Numbered from the stretch's first letter, positions 44,471 to 53,493 are shown. The stretch is DNA of 64,000 bases from Thermus scotoductus DSM 8553 (GCF_000381045.1 NZ_KB905732.1:54903-118902), one strand, 5' to 3'. Notes: generated from the letters alone by a model not told the origin. Translations and numbers: made by a program.

Positions 44471-45325
44471 TCAGGGCAGGCTTTGCTTGGCCTCCTGGTA
44501 CTCGGCCACCAGCCGGGCAACCACCTCCTTGGCGGAAGGGAGATCCCGGATGAAGGCCACCCCGTGCCCGGCGGAATAAACTTCCTTCCAGGCCTTGCCC
44601 CCACCCTGGCGGAAGCGCTCCAGGGATTCCTTGAGGAAGTTGGCGGGCACCCCGGTCACCTCCGGGGTGTACTGGATGTCCTCAGGAGTGGCCCTCAAGA
44701 GGGCTTCCTTGTACTCCAAGGGGGCCTCGGACTCCAGGGTGGCGATGAAGCGGGTGCCGATATAGGCAGCATCCCCCAGGGCCAAGGCGGCGAGAAGCTG
44801 CCTTCCTGTGGCGATGCCTCCAGCGATGAGCACCGGCACCCCGAGTTCCTCCCTAAGCCAGGGCCCGAGGACAAAGGGGCTCACCATCCCGGCATGCCCC
44901 CCAGCCCCACTGGCCACCGCCACCAGGGCATCGGCCCCGGCTTCCACGGCCTTTCTTCCATGCCTTAACCCCACCACGTCGCACCAGACCACGCCACCAT
45001 AGGCCTTGACCCGCTCCACCACCCGGGTAGGATCCCCCAAGGAGGTGACCACCAAGGGTACCCGGCGTTCCACCACGGCCTTTAGGTCCTCCTCGAGGCG
45101 GGGGTTGTCCTTGAGGATCAGGTTAACCCCAAAGGGCAGGCCCTGGGGAAAGCTCTCCAGGAACTCCCGGAAAGCCGCATGGGTTCGGAAGTTCAAGCTG
45201 GGGATGACCCCGATGGCCCCAGCCTCGGCCACCGCCTTAAGGAGCCTAGCCCCCGAGACCAAAAACATGGGGGCCGCCACGATGGGGTAGCGGATACCCA
45301 GCATGCGGGTGATAGCGGTTTCCAT
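44471..45325 (-). CDS. nitronate monooxygenase / 2-nitropropane dioxygenase family protein
   Basis: FMN-dependent TIM-barrel enzyme of 284 residues in the NMO/FabK-like family: ILGIRYPIVAAPM-type N-terminus (MLGIRYPIVAAPMF), SGAGGHAG, LIAGGIATGRQL and AYIGTRFIATLES. The conserved catalytic His is in GGHAG. Family members oxidise alkyl nitronates or act as enoyl-ACP reductases; without biochemical data the substrate is open. The ATG lies seven bases after TAAAAT. Confidence 0.87.
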   Translation of the reverse strand: METAITRMLGIRYPIVAAPMFLVSGARLLKAVAEAGAIGVIPSLNFRTHAAFREFLESFPQGLPFGVNLILKDNPRLEEDLKAVVERRVPLVVTSLGDPTRVVERVKAYGGVVWCDVVGLRHGRKAVEAGADALVAVASGAGGHAGMVSPFVLGPWLREELGVPVLIAGGIATGRQLLAALALGDAAYIGTRFIATLESEAPLEYKEALLRATPEDIQYTPEVTGVPANFLKESLERFRQGGGKAWKEVYSAGHGVAFIRDLPSAKEVVARLVAEYQEAKQSLP

Positions 45326-45332
45326 GGGAGAG

Positions 45333-45338
45333 ATTTTA
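45333..45338 (-). promoter_or_regulatory. leaderless -10 of the nitronate monooxygenase gene
   Basis: TAAAAT on the minus strand ends seven bases before the ATG at 45325. Confidence 0.5.
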
Positions 45339-45349
45339 CTGGGTTCAAG

Positions 45350-45355
45350 GATAAT
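45350..45355 (+). promoter_or_regulatory. leaderless -10 of the MFS gene
   Basis: GATAAT ends six bases before the GTG at 45362. The ATG at 45357 is out of frame. Confidence 0.5.
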
Positions 45356-45361
45356 CATGGG

Positions 45362-46534
45362 GTGGAACCGGAACGCTCCCTAAGGCTTTCCATCTGGGAA
45401 GGAGCCCTGGCCATCCTCTTCCTCAACTGGAGCACAGGGGTGATCGTCACCGGGTATGCCCTGGCTCTGGGGGCCTCCCCCCAGGCCTTGGCCCTCCTGG
45501 GGGCCCTTCCCTTCCTGGCCCAGCTCCTGGCTCCACTGGCCCTTTTCCTACGGGGAAGCCGCAAGGCCCTAGTGGTGCGGCTGAACTTTCTAGCCCGCTT
45601 GCTCTTTCTGCCCGCTGTCTTGGCTGGCTTTCTTCCGGAGGACCTAAGGGTACCGAGCCTTCTCCTCTTTGCCGGGCTTTCCCAGCTTCTAGCCGCTCCC
45701 GTGGGCGTGCTTTGGCTCTCCTGGATGGCCGATCTGGTGGCGGAGGGAAGGCGGGGGCGCTACTTCGGCTTCAGGAATGCCCTCTTGGGCCTGGTGGGTA
45801 CCTTGGGGAACCTCATGGGAGGCATGGTGGCCGATCGCCTCCCGCCCCCCACGGGCTACCAAGTCATCCTCCTTGTGGGAGTAGGCGCAGGCCTTCTTTC
45901 CGTCTTGCTTCTCCGCCTGCAATCCGAGCCCCCGGAGTCCCCACCTCCCCCGGCCTGGAAGGCCCTCGGGATAGCCTGGCGGGACCTAGCCTACCGGCGG
46001 TACCTGGTCCTCGTCTTCCTGTGGTATGGAGCAGTTATGGTTGGGGGGCCCTACGTGGTGCCCTATTTCATAAGGGTTGGCGGTTTGTCCATGACCGAAG
46101 TGGGCCTATGGACGGTGATCTCCGCCACCAGCGGCCTCTTGTTCGGTCCCATGTGGGGACGGGTAGCCGACCGCGAGGGGCACAAGGTGGTTCTCTTCCG
46201 CACGGGAATGGTGGCAGCCCTTATGCCCGGCCTTTGGCTTTTGGGCTCTTCAGCCCTTCCCTGGCCCATATGGCTCTCTGCCCTTGCTGACGCCCTGGCC
46301 TGGAGCGGCCTGGGCACCGCTTTGGTCAACGCCGTCTTGGCCCAGGCTCCTCGGGAAGGTCGGAACGGCTACCTCGTCCTCTTCTGGCTAGCCATGGGTC
46401 TAGGCGGACTTGCCGGAAGTGTAATAGCGGGAGGCGTTGCCAGCCTGGGCGTGGGACCAAGCCCTTATCATCTCCCTATCCTGCTCTCCTTGGGCCTACG
46501 GTTAGGCGTGGTCCTTCTCCTGCGAAGGCTCTAG
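45362..46534 (+). CDS. MFS transporter
   Basis: A 390-residue major facilitator protein with about twelve transmembrane helices. The cytoplasmic loop between helices 2 and 3 is short (LRGSRKALVVRL), and later loops have GRRGRYFGFRNA and MWGRVADREGHKVVLFR, typical MFS motif A-like segments. GTG start at 45362 is set by the frame and the -10 spacing. The 3' end overlaps the convergent kinase/glycosyltransferase chimera by 33 bases. Substrate unknown. Confidence 0.85.
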   Translation: MEPERSLRLSIWEGALAILFLNWSTGVIVTGYALALGASPQALALLGALPFLAQLLAPLALFLRGSRKALVVRLNFLARLLFLPAVLAGFLPEDLRVPSLLLFAGLSQLLAAPVGVLWLSWMADLVAEGRRGRYFGFRNALLGLVGTLGNLMGGMVADRLPPPTGYQVILLVGVGAGLLSVLLLRLQSEPPESPPPPAWKALGIAWRDLAYRRYLVLVFLWYGAVMVGGPYVVPYFIRVGGLSMTEVGLWTVISATSGLLFGPMWGRVADREGHKVVLFRTGMVAALMPGLWLLGSSALPWPIWLSALADALAWSGLGTALVNAVLAQAPREGRNGYLVLFWLAMGLGGLAGSVIAGGVASLGVGPSPYHLPILLSLGLRLGVVLLLRRL

Positions 46535-47776
46535 CCCCTTCCTTCTCATCTCCCCCCAAACCCCCCGCTTGCGCCACACCTGGAAGGTGGCCAAGAAGCG
46601 CTCCAGGGCCAGGACCTGCAGGTAGCCCAAGACCTCGAGGAAGGGCAGGAGGAGAAGCCTCAGGCGCTCCCCCAGGCTAGGGTAGCGCTTAAGGAGGGGG
46701 GTCTCCACCCCCACGGCCAGGTGGGAGAGCAAAACCCCATACCCCAGGGCGAAGAGAAGGAAGAGGAGGGCGAAAGGGGGGTTAAGGAGGCCTAGGGCAG
46801 CAAAAAGGGGTAGGCTCACATACCCCAGGACCTCCACCACCGGACCCAAGGCCTCAAAGAGGAGGAAGTAGGGCATGGCCACCAGGCCCAACCGACCATA
46901 CCGGGGGTTGAAGAGCATGATGCGGTGGTTCCAAAGCACCTCCCATAGCCCCCGGTGCCAGCGGTTCTCCACCTCCCCCCGGGTGGAGGCCCGGTAAAAA
47001 GGCTCAAAGACCCTGGCCTGCTCCTCCTGGGGAATACCTGGACCCGTATCGGAAATAGCCATCCCATACTGGTCCTGCCCCACAAGAAGGCGCACTGCCA
47101 CCCGCCCCCCTTCCGGGGTGTATTTCACCGAATTGTTAAGGACGTTCAGCACAGCCTGGTAAAGCCATTCCCGGTCCCCATACACCCAGGCCTCCCGTTT
47201 CGGCAGGACCAAGCGGAGCTGGATTCCCTTCCTGCGGGCCAAAGGCCGTATCTCGTCGGCCACCTGGCGGAGAAGGGCCTTTAGGTCTACCCGCTCGCTT
47301 TTGAGCCGAACCCCCTGGCCCAGGCGTAGGTATTCCTGAGCTTTCTGCAGAAGCTCTTGAATACGACGGGCACTCTTTTCGGCAATGGCCAGAAGTTCCT
47401 TGCCTTCCTGGGGAAGACCTTCGGTCTCTAAGGCAAGCTCCAAGGCTCCCAGAACGCTCATCAAGGGGTTCTTGATCTCGTGGAGGAGGAGACCCAGAAG
47501 CCTTGCGCTTTCCTCCTGGCTTCTTAGGAGGGCGAGCTCCCGCTCCTTTAGCTCCAAAACCTCCCGAAAGACCTGAAGGAGAAGCCGCAGGGCCTCCTGG
47601 ACCTCCCGGGAAGGGGGCGGTCCTTCCCAGTAAAGGGCGAGGTCCCCTTCTTCAAAAAGTTTCTCGCCCCGCAAGGGCCCCTCGGGAAGGACCTCACCCC
47701 GGAAGAAAACCCGCACCGGGTAGCGGCGGAGGACCTCCGCCAGAAACCCTAGGTGAGCGGGCGGGGCCTTTACCAT
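46502..47776 (-). CDS. chimeric protein: truncated histidine kinase joined to glycosyltransferase-2 C-terminus
   Basis: The 424-residue frame joins two unrelated gene parts. Residues 1 to about 264 are a soluble sensor histidine kinase: phospho-acceptor His99 (LLHEIKNPLMS), N box near 211-219 (NVLNNSVKYT), G1 box DTGPGIP at 243-249 and FEPFYRAS. At about residue 265 (near 46984) it changes into RGEVENRWHRGLWEVLWNHRIML, the C-terminal membrane part of a processive family 2 glycosyltransferase, with four transmembrane helices. The G2 box/ATP lid is missing, so kinase activity is doubtful, and the glycosyltransferase catalytic domain is missing. An in-frame deletion between two neighbouring genes explains it best. 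Confidence 0.82.
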   Translation of the reverse strand: MVKAPPAHLGFLAEVLRRYPVRVFFRGEVLPEGPLRGEKLFEEGDLALYWEGPPPSREVQEALRLLLQVFREVLELKERELALLRSQEESARLLGLLLHEIKNPLMSVLGALELALETEGLPQEGKELLAIAEKSARRIQELLQKAQEYLRLGQGVRLKSERVDLKALLRQVADEIRPLARRKGIQLRLVLPKREAWVYGDREWLYQAVLNVLNNSVKYTPEGGRVAVRLLVGQDQYGMAISDTGPGIPQEEQARVFEPFYRASTRGEVENRWHRGLWEVLWNHRIMLFNPRYGRLGLVAMPYFLLFEALGPVVEVLGYVSLPLFAALGLLNPPFALLFLLFALGYGVLLSHLAVGVETPLLKRYPSLGERLRLLLLPFLEVLGYLQVLALERFLATFQVWRKRGVWGEMRRKGLEPSQEKDHA

Positions 47777-47818
47777 CTACTCCACGCTACTCGAGGCCCT
47801 TGAAAAGCCTGTGAAAAC

Positions 47819-48136
47819 CTAAGGCCTAGGAGCCATCACCACCAGGAGGAGGGCCGGGTTCGCCGACTCGTTGCGCACGCCGTGGGCCTCCCCTGAACGG
47901 GCCAAAGCCGCCATCCCCGGGGCCAAAAGGGCCTCCTCCTCCCCGATGCGTACCACCACTTCCCCTTCCAGCACGTAGTAGATCTTATCGGAACCCTCGT
48001 GGGTGTGGGTCTTTTGCGCCTGACCAGGAAGGAGGGCGTAAAGGTCAAAGAACATCTTGTCGGATTCAAAAACCGGGATTTTGGCCATTTTCTCCGGGTT
48101 ATAGCGCACGAGACTCCGCAGGTCCTTAATCTCCAT
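47819..48136 (-). CDS. cupin domain protein
   Basis: A 105-residue single-domain cupin. The metal site is readable as motif 1 KTHTHEGSDKIYYVLEGE (His, His, Glu) and motif 2 GEAHGVRNES (His). Substrate unknown; such small cupins include isomerases, dioxygenases and sugar or ligand sensors. ATG follows TAGACT by seven bases. Divergent from tRNA-Pro, whose -35 lies two bases beyond this -10. Confidence 0.85.
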   Translation of the reverse strand: MEIKDLRSLVRYNPEKMAKIPVFESDKMFFDLYALLPGQAQKTHTHEGSDKIYYVLEGEVVVRIGEEEALLAPGMAALARSGEAHGVRNESANPALLLVVMAPRP

Positions 48137-48143
48137 GGCCCCA

Positions 48144-48149
48144 AGTCTA
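48144..48149 (-). promoter_or_regulatory. leaderless -10 of the cupin gene
   Basis: TAGACT on the minus strand ends seven bases before the ATG at 48136. Confidence 0.5.
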
Positions 48150-48150
48150 C

Positions 48151-48180
48151 TTGACGAAAGCCTAAGTGGGGCACTACACT
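48151..48180 (+). promoter_or_regulatory. promoter of tRNA-Pro
   Basis: TTGACG, 18 bases, TACACT; the tRNA begins 13 bases later. Confidence 0.7.
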
Positions 48181-48193
48181 AACCTTTGCGCGC

Positions 48194-48270
48194 CGGGGAG
48201 TAGCGCAGCCTGGTAGCGCACACGCTTGGGGTGCGTGTGGTCGTCGGTTCAAATCCGGCCTCCCCGACCA
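48194..48270 (+). tRNA. tRNA-Pro(GGG)
   Basis: Acceptor CGGGGAG/CTCCCCG, anticodon GGG in loop TTGGGGT, T arm TCGGTTCAAATCCGG, encoded ACCA. Confidence 0.95.
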
Positions 48271-48274
48271 AAAG

Positions 48275-48296
48275 GCCCCGCCTAGCTAGGCGGGGC
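48275..48296 (+). terminator. terminator of tRNA-Pro
   Basis: A 22-base palindrome with arms GCCCCGCCTA and TAGGCGGGGC, followed by TTAACTTTTC. Confidence 0.8.
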
Positions 48297-48325
48297 TTAA
48301 CTTTTCTCTGGGCCTTTTCCGGGGT

Positions 48326-48353
48326 CCCCACTCTGCCTAGCGGCAGAGTGGGG
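48326..48353 (-). terminator. terminator of the tkt-prk-rpe-fba operon
   Basis: Twelve-base perfect arms CCCCACTCTGCC and GGCAGAGTGGGG with a TAGC loop. On the minus strand it starts four bases after the fba stop; the same TAA-TACCACCCCA lead-in occurs after the helicase gene. Confidence 0.8.
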
Positions 48354-48358
48354 TGGTA

Positions 48359-49282
48359 TTATGCCCGGCCCACCGTGCCCATCAGTTCAAACTTCTCCCG
48401 GATCACCTGCTTGAGGTAGTCCCGACCTTTGCCGATGATCTTCCGGGGGTCGAACTCCTTGGGGTTCCCCACCACCACCTCGCGGATCCCCAGGGTCATG
48501 GCCAGGCGCAGGTCGGTGTCGATGTTGATCTTGGCGATGCCGTTGGGGATAGCTTTCCTGATGTCCTCGTCGTGGATGCCCGTGGCCTCCTTGAGCTCGG
48601 CCCCCGTGGCCAAGAGCTTCTCCTTAAGCCAGGTGGGAACCCCGCTCGCCCCGTGGAGCACCAGGGGAATGGAAACCCGCTGGCTGATCTCCTCGAGGCG
48701 CTTGTGGTCGATGTAGGGCCGGCCCTTCCCCTTGTAGGCCCCGTGGCTGGTGCCGATGGCGATGGCCAGGTAGTCGATCCCCGTTTCCGCCACGAAGCGC
48801 TCCGCCTCATCGGGGTCGGTGAGGAAGGCCTCCGCCTCGGACACCTGGATGTTGTCCTCAATGCCCTGAATCCGGCCCAGCTCCGCCTCCACGCTCACCC
48901 CCACCGCATGGGCCGCCTCCACCACCTTCTTGGTTTCGGCCACGTTCTCCTCAAAGGGATGGTGGCTGACGTCGATCATCACGCTGGTAAAGCCCGCCCT
49001 CAGGGCCTGCATCACCATCTTGAAGTCGGCCCCGTGGTCCAGGTGAAGGACCACGGGCACCCGCACCCGGCTCGCCATGTCCTTCACCAGGTTGGCCAGG
49101 TTCTCCATCCCAGCGTACTTCCTGGCCCCGTCCGAGATCTGGATGAAGACCGGGGCCCGCACCTCCTCGGCCACCTCCAGAATGGCCTGGGTGATCTCCA
49201 GGTTGTTGGTGTTGAAGCCGGGTACAGCATAGCCTTCCCGCCGCGCCTTGTCCAAAACCTCTTTACCTATCGCCAAGGGCAT
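48359..49282 (-). CDS. fba: class II fructose-bisphosphate aldolase
   Basis: This zinc-dependent aldolase interconverts fructose 1,6-bisphosphate and the two triose phosphates. The 307-residue protein has the HLDHGADF zinc/catalytic motif, SHHPFEENV, the GTSHGAYKG loop and the ASGVP phosphate-binding segment, closest to the Thermus class II form. It overlaps rpe by 20 bases and is the last gene of tkt-prk-rpe-fba. It also serves glycolysis and gluconeogenesis. Confidence 0.95.
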   Translation of the reverse strand: MPLAIGKEVLDKARREGYAVPGFNTNNLEITQAILEVAEEVRAPVFIQISDGARKYAGMENLANLVKDMASRVRVPVVLHLDHGADFKMVMQALRAGFTSVMIDVSHHPFEENVAETKKVVEAAHAVGVSVEAELGRIQGIEDNIQVSEAEAFLTDPDEAERFVAETGIDYLAIAIGTSHGAYKGKGRPYIDHKRLEEISQRVSIPLVLHGASGVPTWLKEKLLATGAELKEATGIHDEDIRKAIPNGIAKINIDTDLRLAMTLGIREVVVGNPKEFDPRKIIGKGRDYLKQVIREKFELMGTVGRA

Positions 49283-49931
49283 AAAGCACCTCCTTTAGCT
49301 CCTTAAGGTTATCAGCCACGGGCCGTCTGTTGAAAAGAGCGCTTCCCGCCACGGCCACGTCCGCACCCGCCCGGTACACCTCGGCCACGGTATCCCGGTT
49401 CACGCCCCCATCCACCTCAATGAGGCAGGAGGGGTTCAGCCTATCCCGCATCTCCTTGAGCCGGCGAAGCCTTCCCGTGGAGGTGGGAATATACCTCTGC
49501 CCCCCAAACCCCGGGTTCACGCTCATGAGGAGGGCCAGGTCCAGCTCGGGCAACAGGGGCTCAAAGGCCTCGAGGGGCGTGGCGGGGTTGATGGCAAGCC
49601 CCGCCTTCTTCCCCAGCTCCTTCACCTTCTGCACCGCCCGGTGGGCGTGCGGGGTGGCCTCAAAGTGCACGGTGATGACGTCGGCCCCCGCCCGGGCGAA
49701 GTCCTCCAGGTACCGCTCGGGCTGCACAATCATCAGGTGCACATCCAAGGGCAAGGAGGTAACCCGCCGCACCGCCTCCACCAAAAGGGGCCCGAAGGTG
49801 AGGTTGGGAACGAAAACCCCGTCCATGACGTCCAGATGGATCCAGTCCACCCCAGCCGCCTCGGCCTCCTCTATCTGGTCCTTAAGCCTCGCCAGGTCCG
49901 CCGTGAGGATGGAGGGCGCAAACTTCAGCAT
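49263..49931 (-). CDS. rpe: ribulose-phosphate 3-epimerase
   Basis: Rpe interconverts ribulose 5-phosphate and xylulose 5-phosphate. The 222-residue TIM barrel shows APSILTADLARL, WIHLDVMDGVFVPNLTFG with the metal His and Asp, DVHLMI, SVNPGFGGQ and EVDGGVN. Located between the phosphoribulokinase-like gene and fba in one operon of pentose-phosphate/Calvin-type enzymes. Confidence 0.95.
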   Translation of the reverse strand: MLKFAPSILTADLARLKDQIEEAEAAGVDWIHLDVMDGVFVPNLTFGPLLVEAVRRVTSLPLDVHLMIVQPERYLEDFARAGADVITVHFEATPHAHRAVQKVKELGKKAGLAINPATPLEAFEPLLPELDLALLMSVNPGFGGQRYIPTSTGRLRRLKEMRDRLNPSCLIEVDGGVNRDTVAEVYRAGADVAVAGSALFNRRPVADNLKELKEVLYALGDR

Positions 49932-49940
49932 CCTTTCCCC

Positions 49941-50804
49941 CTAGGCCACCCGCAGGTGCCCCCGCTCGATGGCCAGCTCCCGCATCTTAACCAGATAGTA
50001 GGCGATGATGAGCTGGGTCAGGGCCAGGGGGTAGCTCTGCCCGGCCTTGTCCAGGAAGGTGCCCACCAGGCTGGGGGCAAAGTGCTCCACGTGATGGCCC
50101 AGGTGGTCCCAGATGATGTGCTCAAAAGCAAGGGCCCGCTCAGGGGGAATGTTGCCGGTGATATCCAGGATATCGGCTTCCTTCCGGGTTTCCAGGCGGA
50201 TCAGGGCCTCGTCCTCGTAGGCGGAGTGAAGCACCTCGGAAAGATCCAGGCGGGGCAGGGTGTGCTTGAAGGTGATCCTCACGTTCAGAGTGCTGGGGTT
50301 TTCCGGATCGTAGCCAGCGGGCCGGTAGAAGCGCACGATGATGTCCGCATGCTCCTTCTGCGGCCAGATAAAGGCCCGGGAGTCGGGCATGCGCCTTTCG
50401 ATGTCGGCGATGACCTCCTCCGGGGTGTAGCCCCGCTTGGCCACATCCCGTTTCACCTTCCACTCCCGCCTGAGTTCCTCCTCGGGGTCCAGGTAGACGG
50501 TGAGGTGGTAGCGGCTCCTCAAGGCCGGGGAAAAAAGGATAAGGAGCCCTTCCAGGATCACCACCCGGGGGATAAGCCTACCCTCCTCTTCCACCGCCCG
50601 GGGGGCAGGAATGTATACCGGCGGGTCAAAGGTACCCGTGGAGTGGTTGTACACCGGCTTCAGGATGGGTTCCCCCTCGTAAAGAAGCCTCACGTGCTGA
50701 TCCATGATGTCCATGTAGTTGCACTCCGGGTTCAAGGGGGTGATGCCCAGCTCCTTGCGCTGCTTGCGGTCGTACTTGTTGGAGTCGCCTTCCAGCTTGC
50801 CCAC
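49941..50804 (-). pseudogene. prk: phosphoribulokinase-like protein lacking the N-terminal P-loop
   Basis: The 287-residue frame matches phosphoribulokinase/uridine kinase-type enzymes from the EGDSNKYDRKQR region onward (the substrate-binding Asp/Arg segment), with the PVYNHSTGTF region, the VVILEGLLILFSP strand, ERRMPDSRAFI and a C-terminal extension rich in histidine. The expected first 30-45 residues with the Walker A P-loop are absent. The only start is a GTG at 50804 without a ribosome-binding site. Upstream, the frame reads HAGTAVGK and meets the tkt stop codon 30 bases away, leaving no room for a P-loop. Probably inactivated by a deletion at the tkt-prk junction. Confidence 0.75.
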
Positions 50805-50834
50805 GGCGGTGCCGGCATGGATCCACCCTAAACC

Positions 50835-52790
50835 TCATAGGAGTTCTTCCAAGGCCCCCGCCACCCTTTCCGGGGTGAAGCCCAGCTTCTCGTAGACCTC
50901 AGGGTAAGGGGCGCTGGCGCCGAAGCGGTCCAGACCCACCACCTTGTGGGCGTACCGCTCCCAGCCCAGGGTAGCCCCCGCCTCCACCGCCACGGTGGGG
51001 AGGCCTGGAGGAAGCACCTCCCGCCTATACTCCTCCGGCTGGGCGGCAAAGAGTTCAAAGGAAGGCAGGCTCACCACCCGCACCCGGCGGCCCTTCTCCG
51101 CCAAAAGGGCCCTGGCCTTCAAGGCCAGGTGCACCTCGCTTCCCGTGGCCACCAGGACCCCCTCAGGATTCTCCACATCCTCGAGGATGTACCCTCCCTT
51201 CAGGGCTCCCTTGGCCTTTTCCGGGGAAAGGAGGGGGACGGCCTGGCGGGTGAGCACCAGGGCGGTAGGGCCCTCCTTGCGCTTTAAGGCCACCTGCCAG
51301 GCGTAGAAGGTCTCATAGGCATCGGCGGGGCGGATGACCCAGAGGTTGGGCATGGCCCTCAGGCTCATGAGGTGCTCCACGGGCTGGTGGGTGGGGCCAT
51401 CCTCCCCCAGGGCGATGGAGTCGTGGGTGAAGACGAAGACCGTGGGGGTGCCCATGAGGGCCGCCAGGCGGATGGCCGGGCGCATGTAATCGGAGAAGAC
51501 CAAGAAGGTGCCTCCGTAGGCCCGGTAGCCCCCGTGCAGGTTCAAGCCGTTCAGAATGGCCCCCATCCCATGCTCCCGCACCCCGTAGTGGATATAGCGC
51601 CCGGTGGGGTTTTGGGGGGAGAAGTCCGCCATGCCCTGGGCCTGGGTGTTGTTGGAAGGAGTGAGGTCAGCGCTCCCACCAAGAAGCTCGGGCATCCTGG
51701 GGGCGATGGCATCCAGAGCCTTACCGCTGGCTGCCCGGGTGGCCACGGGCTTGTCAAAGGCTGGGGGTTCCTCGGGAAGGGAGGGGAGTTCGCCCTTCAG
51801 ACGGCGCACAAGCTCCTGGTGGAGGTCAGGATAGGCCTTAGCGTAGGCCTCCATAAGCTGTTCCCAAGCTTCCTGCCAGGCCTTTCCCTTTTCCCACATG
51901 TTCATGTGCCGGTAGACCTCCTGGGGTACCTCAAAGGGGGGATAGGGCCAACCCAGGTTCTTGCGGGTGGCCTCCACCGCCTCCGGACCCAAGGGCTCCC
52001 CGTGGGCCTTGGGGGAGTCCTGCTTGGGGGAGCCGTAGCCGATGTGGCTCCGCACGGCGATGAGGGAAGGCCTTTCGTCCAGCTGGGCCAGGCGGATGGC
52101 GTGGCGGAGAGCCTCGAGGTCGTTGGCATCCTCCACCCTCTGGGTGTGCCAGCCATAGGCCCGGTAGCGGGCCAAAACGTCCTCAGTGAAGGCCAAATCG
52201 GTGGGGCCGTCAATGGAGATATGGTTATCGTCCCAAAACACGATGAGCTTGGATAGCCTCCAGTGGCCCGCCAAGGAGCTGACTTCCCCGGAAACCCCCT
52301 CCATCAAATCCCCATCCGAGGCCAACACGTAGGTGTAATGGTCCACCACCTGGTACCCTGGGCGGTTGAACTCCGCAGCCAGCTTTCTTTCCGCCAACGC
52401 CAAGCCCACGGCGGTGGATATACCCTGGCCCAGGGGGCCGGTGGTTACCTCCACCCCTGGGGTGTGGCCGTACTCGGGGTGGCCCGGGGTCTTGGAGCCC
52501 CACTGGCGGAAGCGTTTGATCTCGTCCAAGGAGAGGTCATAGCCCGTAAGGTGCAAGACCGCATAGAGGAGCATGGAGCCATGGCCCGCCGATAGCACGA
52601 AGCGGTCGCGGTTGGGCCAAGTGGGGTTCAAAGGATTGTGGCGCATGACCTCCCGGTAAAGGAGATAAGCCAGGGGGGCCATGGCCATGGGCATACCGGG
52701 GTGGCCGCTTTTGGCCTTTTCCACGGCATCTATGGCCAAAAACCGTATGGCGTTCACCGAAAGGCGGGTGAGGTCCTTGGTCTCGGTCAT
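50835..52790 (-). CDS. tkt: transketolase
   Basis: Thiamine-diphosphate enzyme (651 residues) of the pentose phosphate and Calvin cycles. Motifs: [32 protein letters not shown], the TPP-binding [13 protein letters not shown]...[23 protein letters not shown], and the C-terminal VAVEAG. ATG at 52790 has GGAGG upstream; the frame is open 12 codons earlier without support. First gene of tkt-prk-rpe-fba. No RuBisCO gene is visible in the window. Confidence 0.96.
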   Translation of the reverse strand: MTETKDLTRLSVNAIRFLAIDAVEKAKSGHPGMPMAMAPLAYLLYREVMRHNPLNPTWPNRDRFVLSAGHGSMLLYAVLHLTGYDLSLDEIKRFRQWGSKTPGHPEYGHTPGVEVTTGPLGQGISTAVGLALAERKLAAEFNRPGYQVVDHYTYVLASDGDLMEGVSGEVSSLAGHWRLSKLIVFWDDNHISIDGPTDLAFTEDVLARYRAYGWHTQRVEDANDLEALRHAIRLAQLDERPSLIAVRSHIGYGSPKQDSPKAHGEPLGPEAVEATRKNLGWPYPPFEVPQEVYRHMNMWEKGKAWQEAWEQLMEAYAKAYPDLHQELVRRLKGELPSLPEEPPAFDKPVATRAASGKALDAIAPRMPELLGGSADLTPSNNTQAQGMADFSPQNPTGRYIHYGVREHGMGAILNGLNLHGGYRAYGGTFLVFSDYMRPAIRLAALMGTPTVFVFTHDSIALGEDGPTHQPVEHLMSLRAMPNLWVIRPADAYETFYAWQVALKRKEGPTALVLTRQAVPLLSPEKAKGALKGGYILEDVENPEGVLVATGSEVHLALKARALLAEKGRRVRVVSLPSFELFAAQPEEYRREVLPPGLPTVAVEAGATLGWERYAHKVVGLDRFGASAPYPEVYEKLGFTPERVAGALEELL

Positions 52791-52847
52791 GTTGCCTCCA
52801 GGGTACGCCCCCGTGAAGGAGGGCACAAGCGGAGCCAGGGAGCCCTA

Positions 52848-53105
52848 CTATAAGCCGGGGCTTATGTAGAACCCCGTTTCCCCCGGTGAAAGACTATACC
52901 CTCTTCCGCCCCCCTTCCTCCTTGCCGAGGCTCCGGGCCAGCTTTCAGGGGAAACCCCGAGTGCCCATAGTCTGCTGGCTAAGGCCACCACCTCCTGATC
53001 TCTCAACCCAGGGGCCAGCTCAGCCACGTACAGAACCTCGTGACCCTCAGCCCGTAGCCGTGCCACAATCGGGGCGTCTACCTCTTCGTCAGCGAGAATC
53101 TTCAC
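52848..53105 (-). pseudogene. DUF5615 PIN-like toxin, frame-damaged
   Basis: The first 45 residues are a clear DUF5615 (PIN-like) start: KILADEEVDAPIVARLRAEGHEVLYVAELAPGLRDQEVVALA. Normal members continue with a conserved LLLTxDxDFG segment to about 115 residues. Here the frame departs into an unrelated Arg/Gly-rich 40-residue tail and stops. The +1 frame reads DYGHSGFPLKAGPE, faintly like the missing DFG...F region, so a frameshift plus a small deletion is likely. It overlaps its DUF433 partner by four bases. Confidence 0.7.
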
Positions 53106-53335
53106 GCCACCTTATCAGGGACCGGGTAGTACACCTCTGCCCCGAGGGTTTCGGCTGCATAGAGCAACGCTGCCCTCAGACCCTCTGGCGTAAGGCGGGG
53201 GTGGGCAGCTAGAACCTCCTCGGGTGTTTCCCCAGCAGCCAAACGGCGGAGGATCTCCTCCACGGTGATCCGGGTACCGGCCACCACGGGCTTGCCCAGC
53301 ATCACCTCGGGATCCCTGATGACCCAGGCTTCCAT
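53102..53335 (-). CDS. DUF433 family antitoxin-like protein
   Basis: A 77-residue DUF433 protein (winged-helix-like; VapB/antitoxin type): IRDPEVMLGKPVVAGTRITVEEILRRLAAGETPEEVLAAHPRLTPEGLRAALLYAAE is the full family signature. Such genes pair with DUF5615 toxins, exactly the gene it overlaps downstream (ATGA). With the toxin damaged, the antitoxin may be a leftover. TATACT and GGAGG lie upstream. Confidence 0.85.
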   Translation of the reverse strand: MEAWVIRDPEVMLGKPVVAGTRITVEEILRRLAAGETPEEVLAAHPRLTPEGLRAALLYAAETLGAEVYYPVPDKVA

Positions 53336-53422
53336 ATGTCCTCCAGTATACCACCCCGAACCTCTCGGCAGCGGATAGCAAAGGTGTTTTCCAAATCGCT
53401 CCCTTACCCGAGGACCATCCGC

Positions 53423-53451
53423 TTGCCTTGGCCCCCCAGGGCTGCTAGAAT
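53423..53451 (+). promoter_or_regulatory. promoter of tRNA-Arg
   Basis: TTGCCT, 17 bases, TAGAAT; the tRNA starts 43 bases later. A seven-base-pair hairpin TTTGCCC/GGGCAAA (53463-53479) lies in the 5' leader. Confidence 0.7.
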
Positions 53452-53493
53452 CCTTAAGTGTGTTTGCCCTACGGGCAAAGCACCTAGGTGTGG

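Noticed and set aside
44341..44604. N-terminal extension of the FAD oxidoreductase to 44604
   Set aside because: It would bury the signal peptide and overlap the nitronate monooxygenase gene in another frame; the ATG at 44445 begins a clean signal peptide.
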